Below are positions 56,345-64,000 of a stretch of 64,000 nucleotides of DNA, piece after piece. Each line of letters begins with the position of its first letter. Positions within the stretch are counted from its first letter, which is position 1. The DNA lies in the NCBI RefSeq assembly GCF_900115345.1, contig NZ_FOWC01000002.1, forward strand, positions 930,001 to 994,000, written 5' to 3'. The notes beneath the pieces were generated by a model. It had not been told where the DNA came from, did no database searches, and saw nothing but the letters and a program-made list of their open reading frames with translations. Source of the stretch: Amycolatopsis rubida (lineage in GTDB: Bacteria > Actinomycetota > Actinomycetes > Mycobacteriales > Pseudonocardiaceae). The position numbers and the translations under genes were made by a program.

Positions 56345-57121
56345 TCAGACTCCGAACCGGCGATGCCGCCAGGCGTAGTCACGCATCGCGCGGAGAAAAT
56401 CGACGCGCCGGAATGCCGGCCAGTAAGCCTCGGTGAACCAGAATTCCGAATGCGCGGACTGCCAGAGCAGAAATCCGGAAAGCCGCTGTTCACCGGATGT
56501 TCGGATAATCAGCTCCGGATCCGGCTGGCCGGAGGTGTACAGATGTTCCGAGATGTGGTCGACATCGAGGATTTTCGCGAGTTCGCGAATCGAAGTGCCC
56601 TCGTCGGCGTGCTGCAGGAGAAGCTTGCGGACGGCGTCGGCGATCTCCTGCCGCCCGCCGTAGCCGACCGCGATGTTCACCTCCATGCCCGAGTGGTTCT
56701 CGGTCCGCGCCGCGGCGGCGGTGAGCTTCTGCGCCACCTCAAGCGGCAGCAGGTCGAGCGCGCCGACGATGCGCAGCCGCCACGGCGCCTCGGCTCCGGC
56801 GAGCTCGTCGGTGACGTCGGTGATGATTTTCAGCAGCGGGGTGAGCTCGTCCGGATCGCGGTTGAGGTTGTCGGTGGACAGCAGCCACATCGTCACGACC
56901 TCGACCTCGGCTTCCTGGCACCAGCTCAGGAAGTCGGCGATCTTCTTGGCCCCGGCGCGGTGCCCGTCGGCCACGTCGGTGAACCCGGCCTCGCGAGCCC
57001 AGCGGCGATTGCCGTCGAGCATGATCGCGATATGCCGCGGATGACGGCCTGCCGACTGCTGGATCAGACGGCGGCTGTAGATGCTGTAGACAACGTCGGA
57101 CATGAAGGACCGGAGGCTCAC
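56345..57121 (-). CDS. uppS: Z-isoprenyl diphosphate synthase (Rv1086-like)
   Basis: 258 residues, cis-prenyltransferase. Substrate-binding IMLDGNRRWA near residue 34 with the catalytic Asp, then GHRAGAKKIADFLSWC, WLLSTDNLNR, and the C-terminal RTSGEQRLSGFLLWQSAHSE, which is the usual pattern. Beside hemolysin III it matches mycobacterial Rv1086, which makes the short chain Z,E-farnesyl diphosphate used for decaprenyl phosphate, rather than the main long-chain enzyme. Start GTG 57121; ATG 57103 is possible. Confidence 0.9.
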   Translation of the reverse strand: MSLRSFMSDVVYSIYSRRLIQQSAGRHPRHIAIMLDGNRRWAREAGFTDVADGHRAGAKKIADFLSWCQEAEVEVVTMWLLSTDNLNRDPDELTPLLKIITDVTDELAGAEAPWRLRIVGALDLLPLEVAQKLTAAAARTENHSGMEVNIAVGYGGRQEIADAVRKLLLQHADEGTSIRELAKILDVDHISEHLYTSGQPDPELIIRTSGEQRLSGFLLWQSAHSEFWFTEAYWPAFRRVDFLRAMRDYAWRHRRFGV

Positions 57122-57208
57122 GTCGCCCGAGCGTACGCACCCCCGGAGTAAGGGTGTGACGCGCCACGGGGGCTGGCGAAAAACCTACGGTCCCGTAGCC
57201 TTGGCTCG

Positions 57209-57883
57209 GTGAGCGTGACGATCGAGCCCCCATCCGTCCCCGAGGACACTCGCCCCCGGCTGCGCGGCCACATCCACTTCTGGTCGTTCTTCGGCGCCGT
57301 CGCCGCGGCCACCACGCTGATCATCCTCGCCGCGTCGACAGTCTCCCCGGTAGCCGCGCTGGCAACGTCCGTGTACGGCCTCACCGTGCTGGGCGTCTTC
57401 GGCGTGAGCGCGCTGTATCACCGCAGGCTGTGGAGCCCGCGCGCGTACAAGTGGATGAAGCGCGCCGACCACTCGATGATCTTCCTGTTCATCGCCGGCA
57501 CGTACACGCCGTTCACCCTGCTGGCCATGTCGAAGCCGACCGGATACATCGTCCTCGGCATCGTCTGGGGCGGCGCGGTCCTCGGCGTGGCGATGAAGAT
57601 GCTGTGGCCGCACGCACCGCGCTGGCTGGGCGTGCCGATCTACATCGCGCTCGGGTGGGTCGCGGTGTTCGTCCTGCCGGAGTTGCTGAGCCATGCCGGG
57701 GTTGCGGCGTTGGTGCTGCTTTGCGTGGGCGGTCTGTTTTATACCGTTGGGGCGATTTTTTACGCGGTGAAGTGGCCTAACCACTGGCCGGAGACGTTCG
57801 GATACCACGAGTTTTTCCACGCCTGCACGGTGTTGGCCGCGGTGTCGCATTACATCGCGATCTGGCTGGCCATGTACTCCTGA
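57209..57883 (+). CDS. Hemolysin III/PAQR family membrane protein
   Basis: 224 residues with seven membrane helices. Zinc-site residues: His in SALYHRRLW (helix 2-3 loop), Asp in KRADHSMIF, and the C-terminal pair in GYHEFFHACTV. The HlyIII name is historical; the family are PAQR-type membrane hydrolases involved in membrane lipid homeostasis. Divergent from the isoprenyl synthase (88 bases). GTG start. Same pair as M. tuberculosis Rv1085c/Rv1086. Confidence 0.93.
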   Translation: MSVTIEPPSVPEDTRPRLRGHIHFWSFFGAVAAATTLIILAASTVSPVAALATSVYGLTVLGVFGVSALYHRRLWSPRAYKWMKRADHSMIFLFIAGTYTPFTLLAMSKPTGYIVLGIVWGGAVLGVAMKMLWPHAPRWLGVPIYIALGWVAVFVLPELLSHAGVAALVLLCVGGLFYTVGAIFYAVKWPNHWPETFGYHEFFHACTVLAAVSHYIAIWLAMYS

Positions 57884-57898
57884 CCGGCCTTTGCCTTT

Positions 57899-57943
57899 CT
57901 CAGGCCGTCTCCAGGCCGTCACGCTGCCTGGAGGCGGCCTGAG
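57899..57943. terminator. 18-base hairpin between hemolysin III gene and redoxin
   Basis: CTCAGGCCGTCTCCAGGC pairs with GCCTGGAGGCGGCCTGAG with one wobble pair, 15 bases after the hemolysin III stop, loop 9 bases. Sits between convergent genes. Confidence 0.65.
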
Positions 57944-57988
57944 TCGTTTCCGAAGAGTCGACCGGGCCCGGACCAGAGGCCGTGCCGC

Positions 57989-58651
57989 TCAGAGCAGATC
58001 GAGCGCTGTCGCGATCTCGTGGACCTCGGTGCGGGTGGTGTAGTTGGGGTGCACGTCGATCCACCGGATCGTGCCCTCGGCGTCGACCAGGACGACCGTC
58101 GGCATCGGTACGCCGTGGCTGCCGTCGGCGTTCGCCTCGGTGAGGTCCACGCCGAGAGCCGCCTGCGCGGCGCGGGCGGCTTCAGCGGGAGCGGTGAGCA
58201 CGCCGAGAGCGGCGGTGATCTGGTTGCCGGGATCGGACAGCACGGTGAAGGTCAGCTCGTTCTTCTCCGCCATGGACAGCGAGCCGTCCGGCTTCTGCGG
58301 ACTGATCGCGATCAGCTCGATGCCCCGTTCCGCCAGCACGGGCACAAGCTGCTCCTGGTAGGTGCGCAGCGCCACGGTGCAGTACGGGCACCACGCGCCT
58401 CGATAGGTCACGACCACGGCGGGCTTGCCATGCCGGGCGGATTCGAGCGTCGCCGGGTCGCCGTGAACGTCGAGCAGCTCTCCGTCGGGCATCGCCGCGC
58501 CCGCGGCGAGCACACCCTCGGGCGAGCCGGCGGCGTCCAGATCCGCCTGCTCGCCGCCAAAAGCAGCCCAGGCCTCGGCCGGAAGCTGACCTGCGAGGCC
58601 CTGACGCAGGGCGGACAAACGCTCGGCAATGGTGCTGTTGATGGTGGTCAC
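57989..58651 (-). CDS. Peroxiredoxin-like redoxin
   Basis: 220 residues. AhpC/TSA fold with the CxxC-type active site GAWCPYC near residue 93 and the segment ITAALGVLTAPAEAARA. The WCPYC pattern resembles thiol-disulphide redoxins more than typical 2-Cys peroxiredoxins. Likely reduces peroxides or disulphides in the cytoplasm; no signal peptide in the chosen start (GTG 58651). The frame opens to 58735 into the operators. Divergent from a TetR gene with two operators, so it should be under that repressor. Confidence 0.85.
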   Translation of the reverse strand: MTTINSTIAERLSALRQGLAGQLPAEAWAAFGGEQADLDAAGSPEGVLAAGAAMPDGELLDVHGDPATLESARHGKPAVVVTYRGAWCPYCTVALRTYQEQLVPVLAERGIELIAISPQKPDGSLSMAEKNELTFTVLSDPGNQITAALGVLTAPAEAARAAQAALGVDLTEANADGSHGVPMPTVVLVDAEGTIRWIDVHPNYTTRTEVHEIATALDLL

Positions 58652-58704
58652 GTCAAGCCTTTCGGGCGTGGGAGGCACTTCGCGGACACGGGGCCGAGCC
58701 CCAA

Positions 58705-58760
58705 ACTGGATTTCTCTATCCAGTAGTACCGCCATAAAACTGGATAGTCAAATCCAGTTT
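58705..58760. promoter_or_regulatory. Twin palindromic operators for the TetR regulator
   Basis: ACTGGAT-N6-ATCCAGT at 58705-58724 and AAACTGGAT-N6-ATCCAGTTT at 58737-58760. Both have the same half-site and 6-base gap, centres 34 bases apart, and both lie in the divergent promoter region. A clear cooperative TetR arrangement; it should control the redoxin and the regulator. Confidence 0.8.
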
Positions 58761-58785
58761 GGCCGAACGTCCGTATCCTGCAGGA

Positions 58786-59406
58786 GTGAGCGAGACCAGC
58801 ACGACCAGACGGACGACCCGTGGGCTCGTCACGCGTGAGCGGATCGTCGCCGCCGCCGCGCAGTTGATGTTCGAGCGCGGCGTCGCGGGCACCAGCACTC
58901 CCGACGTCCGGGACGCGGCCGGGGTCAGCTCGTCGCAGATCTACCACTACTTCGCGGACAAAAGCGCCCTGACCCGCGCGGTGATCGAGTTCCAGACAGC
59001 CCGCATCCTCACCGGACAGCGAGCGCTTCTCTCCCGCTTGGACAGCTTCGAGGCGCTACGGGACTGGCGAGACGCGATCGTGCAGATCGAACACGACCTC
59101 GACTGCCGCGGCGGTTGCCCGCTCGGGAGCTTGACCAGCGAACTCGCCGAACACGACCCCGCCGCGCGCACTGCATTGGCGGAGGGCTTCACACTGTGGA
59201 CCGATGCGATCCGCGACGGTCTGCAAGACATGCTCGACCGGGGTGTGCTGCGCGACGACGCAGACCCGCACCGCCTGTCGTTGGCGACGATGGCCGCACT
59301 GCAGGGCGGCCTGATCCTCGCGCAGGCCCAGCGCAGCACCGAGGCGCTGGAAGCCGGGCTGGACGCGATGATCGAACGCATCGCGTTCCACGCTGTCGCT
59401 CCCTGA
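58786..59406 (+). CDS. TetR-family transcriptional regulator
   Basis: 206 residues. TetR HTH at about 20-65 (TRERIVAAAAQLMFERGVAG, then SSSQIYHYFADKSALTRAV), ligand domain with DCRGGCPLGSLTSELAEHD, containing two close Cys (CRGGC) that could sense thiol-reactive compounds or electrophiles. This fits the redoxin target. GTG start at 58786 follows CAGGA. Two perfect operators lie between it and the redoxin. Confidence 0.93.
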   Translation: MSETSTTRRTTRGLVTRERIVAAAAQLMFERGVAGTSTPDVRDAAGVSSSQIYHYFADKSALTRAVIEFQTARILTGQRALLSRLDSFEALRDWRDAIVQIEHDLDCRGGCPLGSLTSELAEHDPAARTALAEGFTLWTDAIRDGLQDMLDRGVLRDDADPHRLSLATMAALQGGLILAQAQRSTEALEAGLDAMIERIAFHAVAP

Positions 59407-59433
59407 CCGGCAGGGTGGCGTTCACCGCTCCCG

Positions 59434-60120
59434 CTAGCGAACCGCACGCACGTACAGAAACACTGGTGTCGTCCGCAAGATCCTGTCCAGTTCCGGATCC
59501 TCCACCCCCGGGGCCGGCTGCGGTTCTTCCACCGCCTCGATCGCGAATCCGGCTTCCAGCAGCGACGTGAAGACCGCCGACACCGGACGGCGGTACATCC
59601 GCCCGGTCACCGTCACGCCGTCCCAGTCCCAGTCCTCGCTGATCAGCTCGACGCGGTGGTAGTCCGCACGGTCGGAGCGGAGCCAGCCGGTGATCGGGTG
59701 ATGGATGGAGAACACCAGCGCACCGCCCGGTTTCAGGCAGCGACGCAGTTCAGCGAGGAGCGGCCCCCAGTCCGCCACGTAGTGCAGGACCAGCGACGCC
59801 ACCACCAGGTCCGCCGAGGCGCTCGGCACCATGCTCAGCGGTTCGTCCAGGTCCGCGATCTCGAACCTGGCGCGAGCGCCCAGCCGTTTCCTCGCGATCT
59901 CGACCAGGCGAGGGTCGTGATCCAGGCCCAAAACCTCGGCACCGGCGGCGGCCAGCTGCTCGGTCAGGCCGCCGCCCGCGGAGCCCAGTTCCAGGACCTG
60001 TTTTCCAGCCACCTCGCCCGCAAGACGCAGCGTCGCCGGACGTTCGTAGTGCGCGTTCGGCCCGCTGCTTTCGGCAAAACTCGTGTATCGCTCGGCATGG
60101 TCTCCGAAGATTTTCGACAC
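59434..60120 (-). CDS. SAM-dependent methyltransferase (class I)
   Basis: 228 residues. Rossmann-type motif I VLELGSAGGGLTEQL near residue 42, motif II LGLDHDPRLVE, motif IV DLVVASLVLHYVADW and the LKPGGALVFSIHHP loop. The substrate is not evident; small molecules are usual for this group. GTG start at 60120 is 19 bases after the acyl-CoA oxidase stop, so it probably shares that gene's transcript. Convergent with the TetR gene. Confidence 0.9.
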   Translation of the reverse strand: MSKIFGDHAERYTSFAESSGPNAHYERPATLRLAGEVAGKQVLELGSAGGGLTEQLAAAGAEVLGLDHDPRLVEIARKRLGARARFEIADLDEPLSMVPSASADLVVASLVLHYVADWGPLLAELRRCLKPGGALVFSIHHPITGWLRSDRADYHRVELISEDWDWDGVTVTGRMYRRPVSAVFTSLLEAGFAIEAVEEPQPAPGVEDPELDRILRTTPVFLYVRAVR

Positions 60121-60139
60121 CTCGTCAAGCGTACCGATT

Positions 60140-62035
60140 TCAGCCGTTCAGCATCGGCGCGTCCAGGAACTGCTCCGGAACCGCGAACCCATCCACCAAC
60201 GTCCGTGCATGCGGCCGCAGGACCCCGCACAGTGCGTTAACCGCCGCAGTCACCGCCTTGGAGCGGCTTGCTGAGATCCGGCCGTGCTCAAGGAACCACG
60301 CGCGGTCCGCTTCAATCGTCGACAGTGCGTACAGGTCGCAGACCCGCTCCAAAAGCGCCTTCGCGTCCGGGTCGCTGCAGGTGTCCAAAGCGCGGGCGAA
60401 GGCGTCGAGGACCAACCGGTCCACGTGTACGCGGCCAGCGAGCAGTACATGGTCCTGTACGGAGTTGAAGACGCCGAAGGGGTCCGAAGCAGCGCTGCGG
60501 AGACGGTTGGCCACACCGCTCAGCACATGCTCTTCACGATCCTCGAAGAGACGCTGTTGCCACTCACGGTCGAAGAGCACCGAAGCGTCGTCAGACTCGG
60601 TCAGGCGCTCCAAGACCTTCCACGCGGCCGAGCGTTCCTTGACGGTGTCCACGAGCTGCTCGGCGACGAATCGCGCAGTCGCCAGGGGGCTGAGATCCTC
60701 GAAGTGTTCTTTGTACTGCGTCAGCAAGCCCTTCGCGACCAACTGCAGCAGCACGGTGTTGTCGCCCTCGAAGGTGGTGAAGACGTCGGTGTCGGCCTTC
60801 AAACCAGCCAGCAGGTTCTCCGCGAGGTATCCGCTGCCGCCGCAGGCTTCGCGGGCTGTTTGGATGGTCGCGGTCGCGTGCCAGGTGTTCGCGGCTTTCA
60901 GGCCCGCGGCGCGGGATTCCAGTTCGCGCTGTTCTTCTTCCGGTGCGTCGGAGGCGATGTCGTGCAGGGCGGCGACCAGTTCCTCCTGCGCGAAATGCAG
61001 GGCGTAAGTCTTCGCCAGTGCTGGCAGCAGTTTCCGTTGATGTCCCAGGTAATCGAGGATGACCACCTCGTCACCCTCCGGGCGCTGGAACTGCCGCCGC
61101 TGGTCGCCATAGCGAACTGCCAGCGCCAGGGCTCGCTGGGTGGCGCAGCCAGCGCTGCCGCCGACGCTCACGCGGCCGCGGATGAGCGTGCCCAGCATCG
61201 TGAAGAACCGGCGGCCGTCGCTCTCGATCGGGCTCGTGTAGGTGCCGTCCTCGGCTACGTCGCCGAAGCGGTTCAGCAGCGCTTCCCTTGGCACGCGGAC
61301 CTGATCGAAGGTCAACCGTCCGTTATCGACGCCGTTCAGACCGGCCTTCACCCCGCAGTCCGCGATAGTGACGCCGGGTGCCGGAGCGCCCGATTCCTCG
61401 CGGATGGGCACCAGAAAAGCATGCACGCCACGGGATTCGCCGCCGGTGATCAGCTGTGCGAAGACCACCGCGAGTTGTCCGTCGCGGGCGGCGTTGCCGA
61501 TGTATTCCTTGGTAGCACCAGGATCCGGGCTGTGCACGACGAATTCGCGCGCGGCCGGGTCGTAGGTGGCGGTGGTATGCAGGTGCTGAACATCGGAACC
61601 GTGGCCGTGCTCGGTCATCGCGAAGCAGCCGAGCAGGTCCAAATCCATGATGCGCCGCAAGTACTTCTCGTGGTGCGCCGCAGTGCCGAGCAGCTGCACC
61701 GCACCGCCGAACAGGCCCCATTGGACCCCGGCCTTGACCATCAACGACAGATCGCCGTAGCCGAGCATTTCGAACGACAGCACCGACCCGCCGACGTCGC
61801 TCAGTCCGCCGTACGCGGCGTCGAAGCCGAGCGCGGGACGGTCTGTCTCGGCGAGTTTCCGCAACTGCTCCAGCACCTGGACGCGGTGCGCCTCGACGTC
61901 GAGACCGATCGTGTCCCGGAACTTCTCCGTGCTCATCTGCGCGCGCACGTCGCGCTTCAATCCGGCCCAGCGTCCATCGAGGACTGCGCTCAACGCGTCC
62001 GGGTCCACTTTCTCGGGCACAGCAGGGACGTCCAC
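60140..62035 (-). CDS. Acyl-CoA dehydrogenase/oxidase family protein
   Basis: 631 residues, longer than ordinary acyl-CoA dehydrogenases and close to acyl-CoA oxidase (ACOX). Visible are FAD-binding CFAMTEHGHGSDVQ, RVPREALLNRFGDV and the catalytic Glu region in GGSGYLAENLLAGLKADTDV, FTTFEGDNTVLLQLV. The C-terminal extra domain is the ACOX type. Likely beta-oxidation of long or branched fatty acids with oxygen or ETF as acceptor. Start GTG 62035 behind GGAGGAA; in-frame opening to 62062 adds nothing. Possibly in a transcript with the methyltransferase. Confidence 0.88.
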   Translation of the reverse strand: MDVPAVPEKVDPDALSAVLDGRWAGLKRDVRAQMSTEKFRDTIGLDVEAHRVQVLEQLRKLAETDRPALGFDAAYGGLSDVGGSVLSFEMLGYGDLSLMVKAGVQWGLFGGAVQLLGTAAHHEKYLRRIMDLDLLGCFAMTEHGHGSDVQHLHTTATYDPAAREFVVHSPDPGATKEYIGNAARDGQLAVVFAQLITGGESRGVHAFLVPIREESGAPAPGVTIADCGVKAGLNGVDNGRLTFDQVRVPREALLNRFGDVAEDGTYTSPIESDGRRFFTMLGTLIRGRVSVGGSAGCATQRALALAVRYGDQRRQFQRPEGDEVVILDYLGHQRKLLPALAKTYALHFAQEELVAALHDIASDAPEEEQRELESRAAGLKAANTWHATATIQTAREACGGSGYLAENLLAGLKADTDVFTTFEGDNTVLLQLVAKGLLTQYKEHFEDLSPLATARFVAEQLVDTVKERSAAWKVLERLTESDDASVLFDREWQQRLFEDREEHVLSGVANRLRSAASDPFGVFNSVQDHVLLAGRVHVDRLVLDAFARALDTCSDPDAKALLERVCDLYALSTIEADRAWFLEHGRISASRSKAVTAAVNALCGVLRPHARTLVDGFAVPEQFLDAPMLNG

Positions 62036-62093
62036 GGTTCCTCCGATACAGCAGGTTGCCACCAGCCTGCCGCAGCGGAGGAAGTCCCGCAGC

Positions 62094-62648
62094 TCAGCCC
62101 AGGTCGGGTCCCTTCGACCGCAGGTCGTCGACCTTGGTCATCGCCTCGCGCAGTTCGGTCAGCCAGGTGTCCGCGTGCTCGCCGACCAGCCGCACCGCCC
62201 ACGCCAGCGCCTCGGACCGCGACCGCGCGACACCCGCGTCCACGAGCGTGTCGAGGACCAGCCGTTCGGGCTGCCGCAGCCGGGTCATCACCGGCACCGA
62301 CAGCGTCGTGAAGTGCACCGTCGTACCGCCCAGCTTCGCGCCCCAGGCCACCTTGCGCTGGTAGCGGTGCTCAGCCTGTCGCGCGATCTCGATCCGCTCG
62401 TCGCGGGTTTCCTCGCGGAACCTGCTGATCCGCCCGTCCGCCGCGGCCGCGCGGGCCGCGTCGTCGGCGTATTCGCCGGTCAGCGCGGGCAGCTCGCCGA
62501 CGATCAGGATCTCTTCGCGGTCCACGGTGAGTTCCGGATCGCCGGTGAACCAGCCGTCCGGGAGCCGTCCGCCGAACCACGCCGCCGCGTCGTCCGCCGA
62601 CGGTGCCTCGGCCTGCTGCCAGCCCCGGCCTTTCCACCCTCGCCCCAT
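62094..62648 (-). CDS. Unknown conserved protein
   Basis: 184 residues. An N-terminal stretch with GWKGRGWQQAE, a middle with WFGGRLPDGWFTGDPELTVD, and a C-terminal third that reads like a ribbon-helix-helix or helical segment (LRQPERLVLDTLVDAGVARS, then EALAWAVRLVGEHADTWLTE). I do not recognise a named domain with confidence. No signal peptide. I choose the ATG at 62648, with AAGGATGG eight bases upstream, over ATG 62660. It lies between the acyl-CoA oxidase and a YyaL-like gene, all on the minus strand, so it could share a transcript with them. Confidence 0.7.
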   Translation of the reverse strand: MGRGWKGRGWQQAEAPSADDAAAWFGGRLPDGWFTGDPELTVDREEILIVGELPALTGEYADDAARAAAADGRISRFREETRDERIEIARQAEHRYQRKVAWGAKLGGTTVHFTTLSVPVMTRLRQPERLVLDTLVDAGVARSRSEALAWAVRLVGEHADTWLTELREAMTKVDDLRSKGPDLG

Positions 62649-62742
62649 GACGACCACCATCCTTGATTACATGATTACGCCACTACTGACGCTACGCTGA
62701 TTCCGGCGGGATCGGGGGCGCGTTCACCAGGGGCGGAATTCG

Positions 62743-63999
62743 TCAGAGCTGAGCGATGAGCTGGTCCGCCGCGGTCACCGGGCGTGCACAGACGTAGCCG
62801 CGGCAGACGTACGCCGCCGCCTCGCCGCCGACCAGCGGCCGATCGGCCAGCAGCGGGACGCCGGACGCGTCCGGCTCGCCGCCGAGCACGATGCCGCCGC
62901 CGTGGATGTGCTGCGCAGCGGCGGTCACCAGCTCCGCCCGGTCCGCGCCGACGACCGCGACCTGCACCGGCCCGGACTGCGCCGCCTCCGCCACGGACAG
63001 CCAGTGTCCAGCGAACCGCGGCACGCGCGCGGCGAGCAGACCGACGCGACGCAGCGCGAGTTCAGCAGCGTCGCGGTAGCGCGCCGCCTGGTCAGACCCG
63101 GCCAGCGCGGACGCGGTGAGCAGTGCGCCAGCCAGTGCCGAAGCACCGGACGGGCTCGCGTTGTCCGTCGGATCGGACGGACGCTGCACCAGGATCTCGG
63201 CGTCGTCGGCGGTGTCGTGATACGCGCCGGGCGCGGAGTCGGACGCGAAATGCGCCAGGGCGACGTCCAGAAGGCGGGTCGCTTCGGTGAGCCAGCGCGG
63301 TTCGCCAGTGGCTTGATGAAGGGCGAGAAGACCGTCGGCGAAGCAGGCGTAGTCCTCCAGCACGCCGACCGGCGCCCCGACCGCGCCGTCCCGCGAGCTG
63401 CGGCGGAGTCGTCCGTCCACGACGTGCAGGTCCAGCAGCAGAGACGCCGCGCCGCGAGCGAGTTCGATCCACTGTGGACGTTCCAATGCGACGCCCGCTT
63501 CGGCCAGCGCGGAAATCGCGAGACCGTTCCAGGCCGCGACTACCTTGTCGTCCCGTCCTGGTTGCGGACGCTCCGCCCGCGCTTCGAGCAATGCCTGCCG
63601 GACGCGCTCGAAGCGGTCGAAATCATCCGGATCTGTCCGCAGCTGGAGGGTCGATGCGCCTTCTTCGAAAGTGCCCTCTTCGGTGACCTCGAACAGCTCA
63701 GCCGCCCACGGGCCATCCTCGCCGAGCACGTCGTTGAGCTGCGCGGGAGTCCATACGTACGTCAGCCCCTCGACGCCTTCGGTGTCCGCATCGAGCGATG
63801 CCGCGAAACCTCCTTGCGGCGTAAGAAGATCGCGCGCGAGAAACCGGACGATCCCTTCCGCCACCCGCCGCGCCGACGCCGACCCGCGACGCGCGAGATG
63901 CGCGTACACTCGAAGCAGCAACGCGTTGTCATACAACATTTTCTCGAAGTGGGGAACGATCCACTCCGCGTCCACGGAGTAGCGCGCGAACCCGCCGCC
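62743..63999 (-). CDS. YyaL-like thioredoxin-domain/N-acylglucosamine-epimerase-type protein (N-terminus beyond window)
   Basis: About 418 C-terminal residues are visible. The (alpha/alpha)6 barrel of the DUF255/YyaL type shows in WIVPHFEKMLYDNALLLRVY, GFAASLDADTEGVEGLTYVW, DDKVVAAWNGLAISALAEAG, and PSGASALAGALLTASALAG. The missing N-terminus should hold the thioredoxin-like (DUF255) domain. Catalytic role not proven; sequence relatives include SSP411 and mycobacterial Rv1084, whose place beside Rv1085c matches this locus. The open frame begins before the window edge; GTG 63975 is internal. Confidence 0.9.
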   Translation of the reverse strand, partial: GGGFARYSVDAEWIVPHFEKMLYDNALLLRVYAHLARRGSASARRVAEGIVRFLARDLLTPQGGFAASLDADTEGVEGLTYVWTPAQLNDVLGEDGPWAAELFEVTEEGTFEEGASTLQLRTDPDDFDRFERVRQALLEARAERPQPGRDDKVVAAWNGLAISALAEAGVALERPQWIELARGAASLLLDLHVVDGRLRRSSRDGAVGAPVGVLEDYACFADGLLALHQATGEPRWLTEATRLLDVALAHFASDSAPGAYHDTADDAEILVQRPSDPTDNASPSGASALAGALLTASALAGSDQAARYRDAAELALRRVGLLAARVPRFAGHWLSVAEAAQSGPVQVAVVGADRAELVTAAAQHIHGGGIVLGGEPDASGVPLLADRPLVGGEAAAYVCRGYVCARPVTAADQLIAQL

Positions 64000-64000
64000 C

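Overview
The window is 64 kb of very GC-rich DNA. Strong GC bias at third codon positions, many GTG starts, AGGAGG-type ribosome sites, 4-base ATGA/GTGA gene overlaps and an IdeR-type iron box point to an actinomycete. Gene content and order suggest Pseudonocardiales (Amycolatopsis-like); the genus is an inference. From memory, a scattered but collinear series matches the Mycobacterium tuberculosis chromosome: lpqW, typA, ychF, DUF6542, ispH, an Rv1109c-type lipid-droplet gene, xseA, xseB, glpX, fum, phoH2, a Z-isoprenyl synthase, hemolysin III and a YyaL-like gene. This looks like core chromosome with lineage-specific genes between the anchors. I see no rRNA, tRNA, CRISPR array, insertion sequence or prophage.

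Layout. 0-5 kb: end of an lpqW-like lipoprotein gene, typA, a tiny Cys/Lys-rich gene behind an iron box, a YciI protein, and trpS behind a complete trp-type attenuator with its own leader peptide. 5-10.6 kb: Nudix hydrolase, a two-component system, and a divergent LolA-like protein/ABC-2 exporter operon with phased TCTCAG repeats between them. 10.6-14.4 kb: a thiamine ABC transporter operon under a TPP riboswitch. 14.4-15.2 kb: pterin dehydratase and tiny membrane proteins. 15.3-19.5 kb: an unrecognised membrane protein divergent from a large SF1 helicase-like ATPase with a glycine-zipper segment, the least explained pair here. 19.5-24.9 kb: GlxA-type regulator and cysteine hydrolase, a decayed gene, ychF, and an alkA-ogt alkylation repair pair.

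24.9-32.4 kb: two repeat-rich non-coding stretches bracket sbcC, sbcD and rmuC. 32.4-41.7 kb: conserved block DUF6542, ispH, Rv1109c-like, xseA, a small unknown gene, xseB, glpX, then a secreted trypsin-like protease, a ferredoxin-NADP reductase and fumarase. 41.7-51.6 kb: EamA transporter with a divergent MocR regulator, a membrane protein with a PstS-like domain, LigB-type ligase, a secreted sedolisin, a Pr6Pr membrane protein, an old-yellow-enzyme family protein and a metallo-hydrolase. 51.6-64 kb: DUF309, GuaB1-type enzyme, PhoH2 with a structured leader, a small secreted protein, Z-isoprenyl synthase, hemolysin III, redoxin with a divergent TetR and twin operators, methyltransferase, acyl-CoA oxidase-like enzyme, a hypothetical and a partial YyaL-like gene.

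Several intergenic hairpins between convergent genes resemble each other and probably form a lineage-specific terminator family. All functional calls come from reading the sequence and family knowledge; no database search was run.
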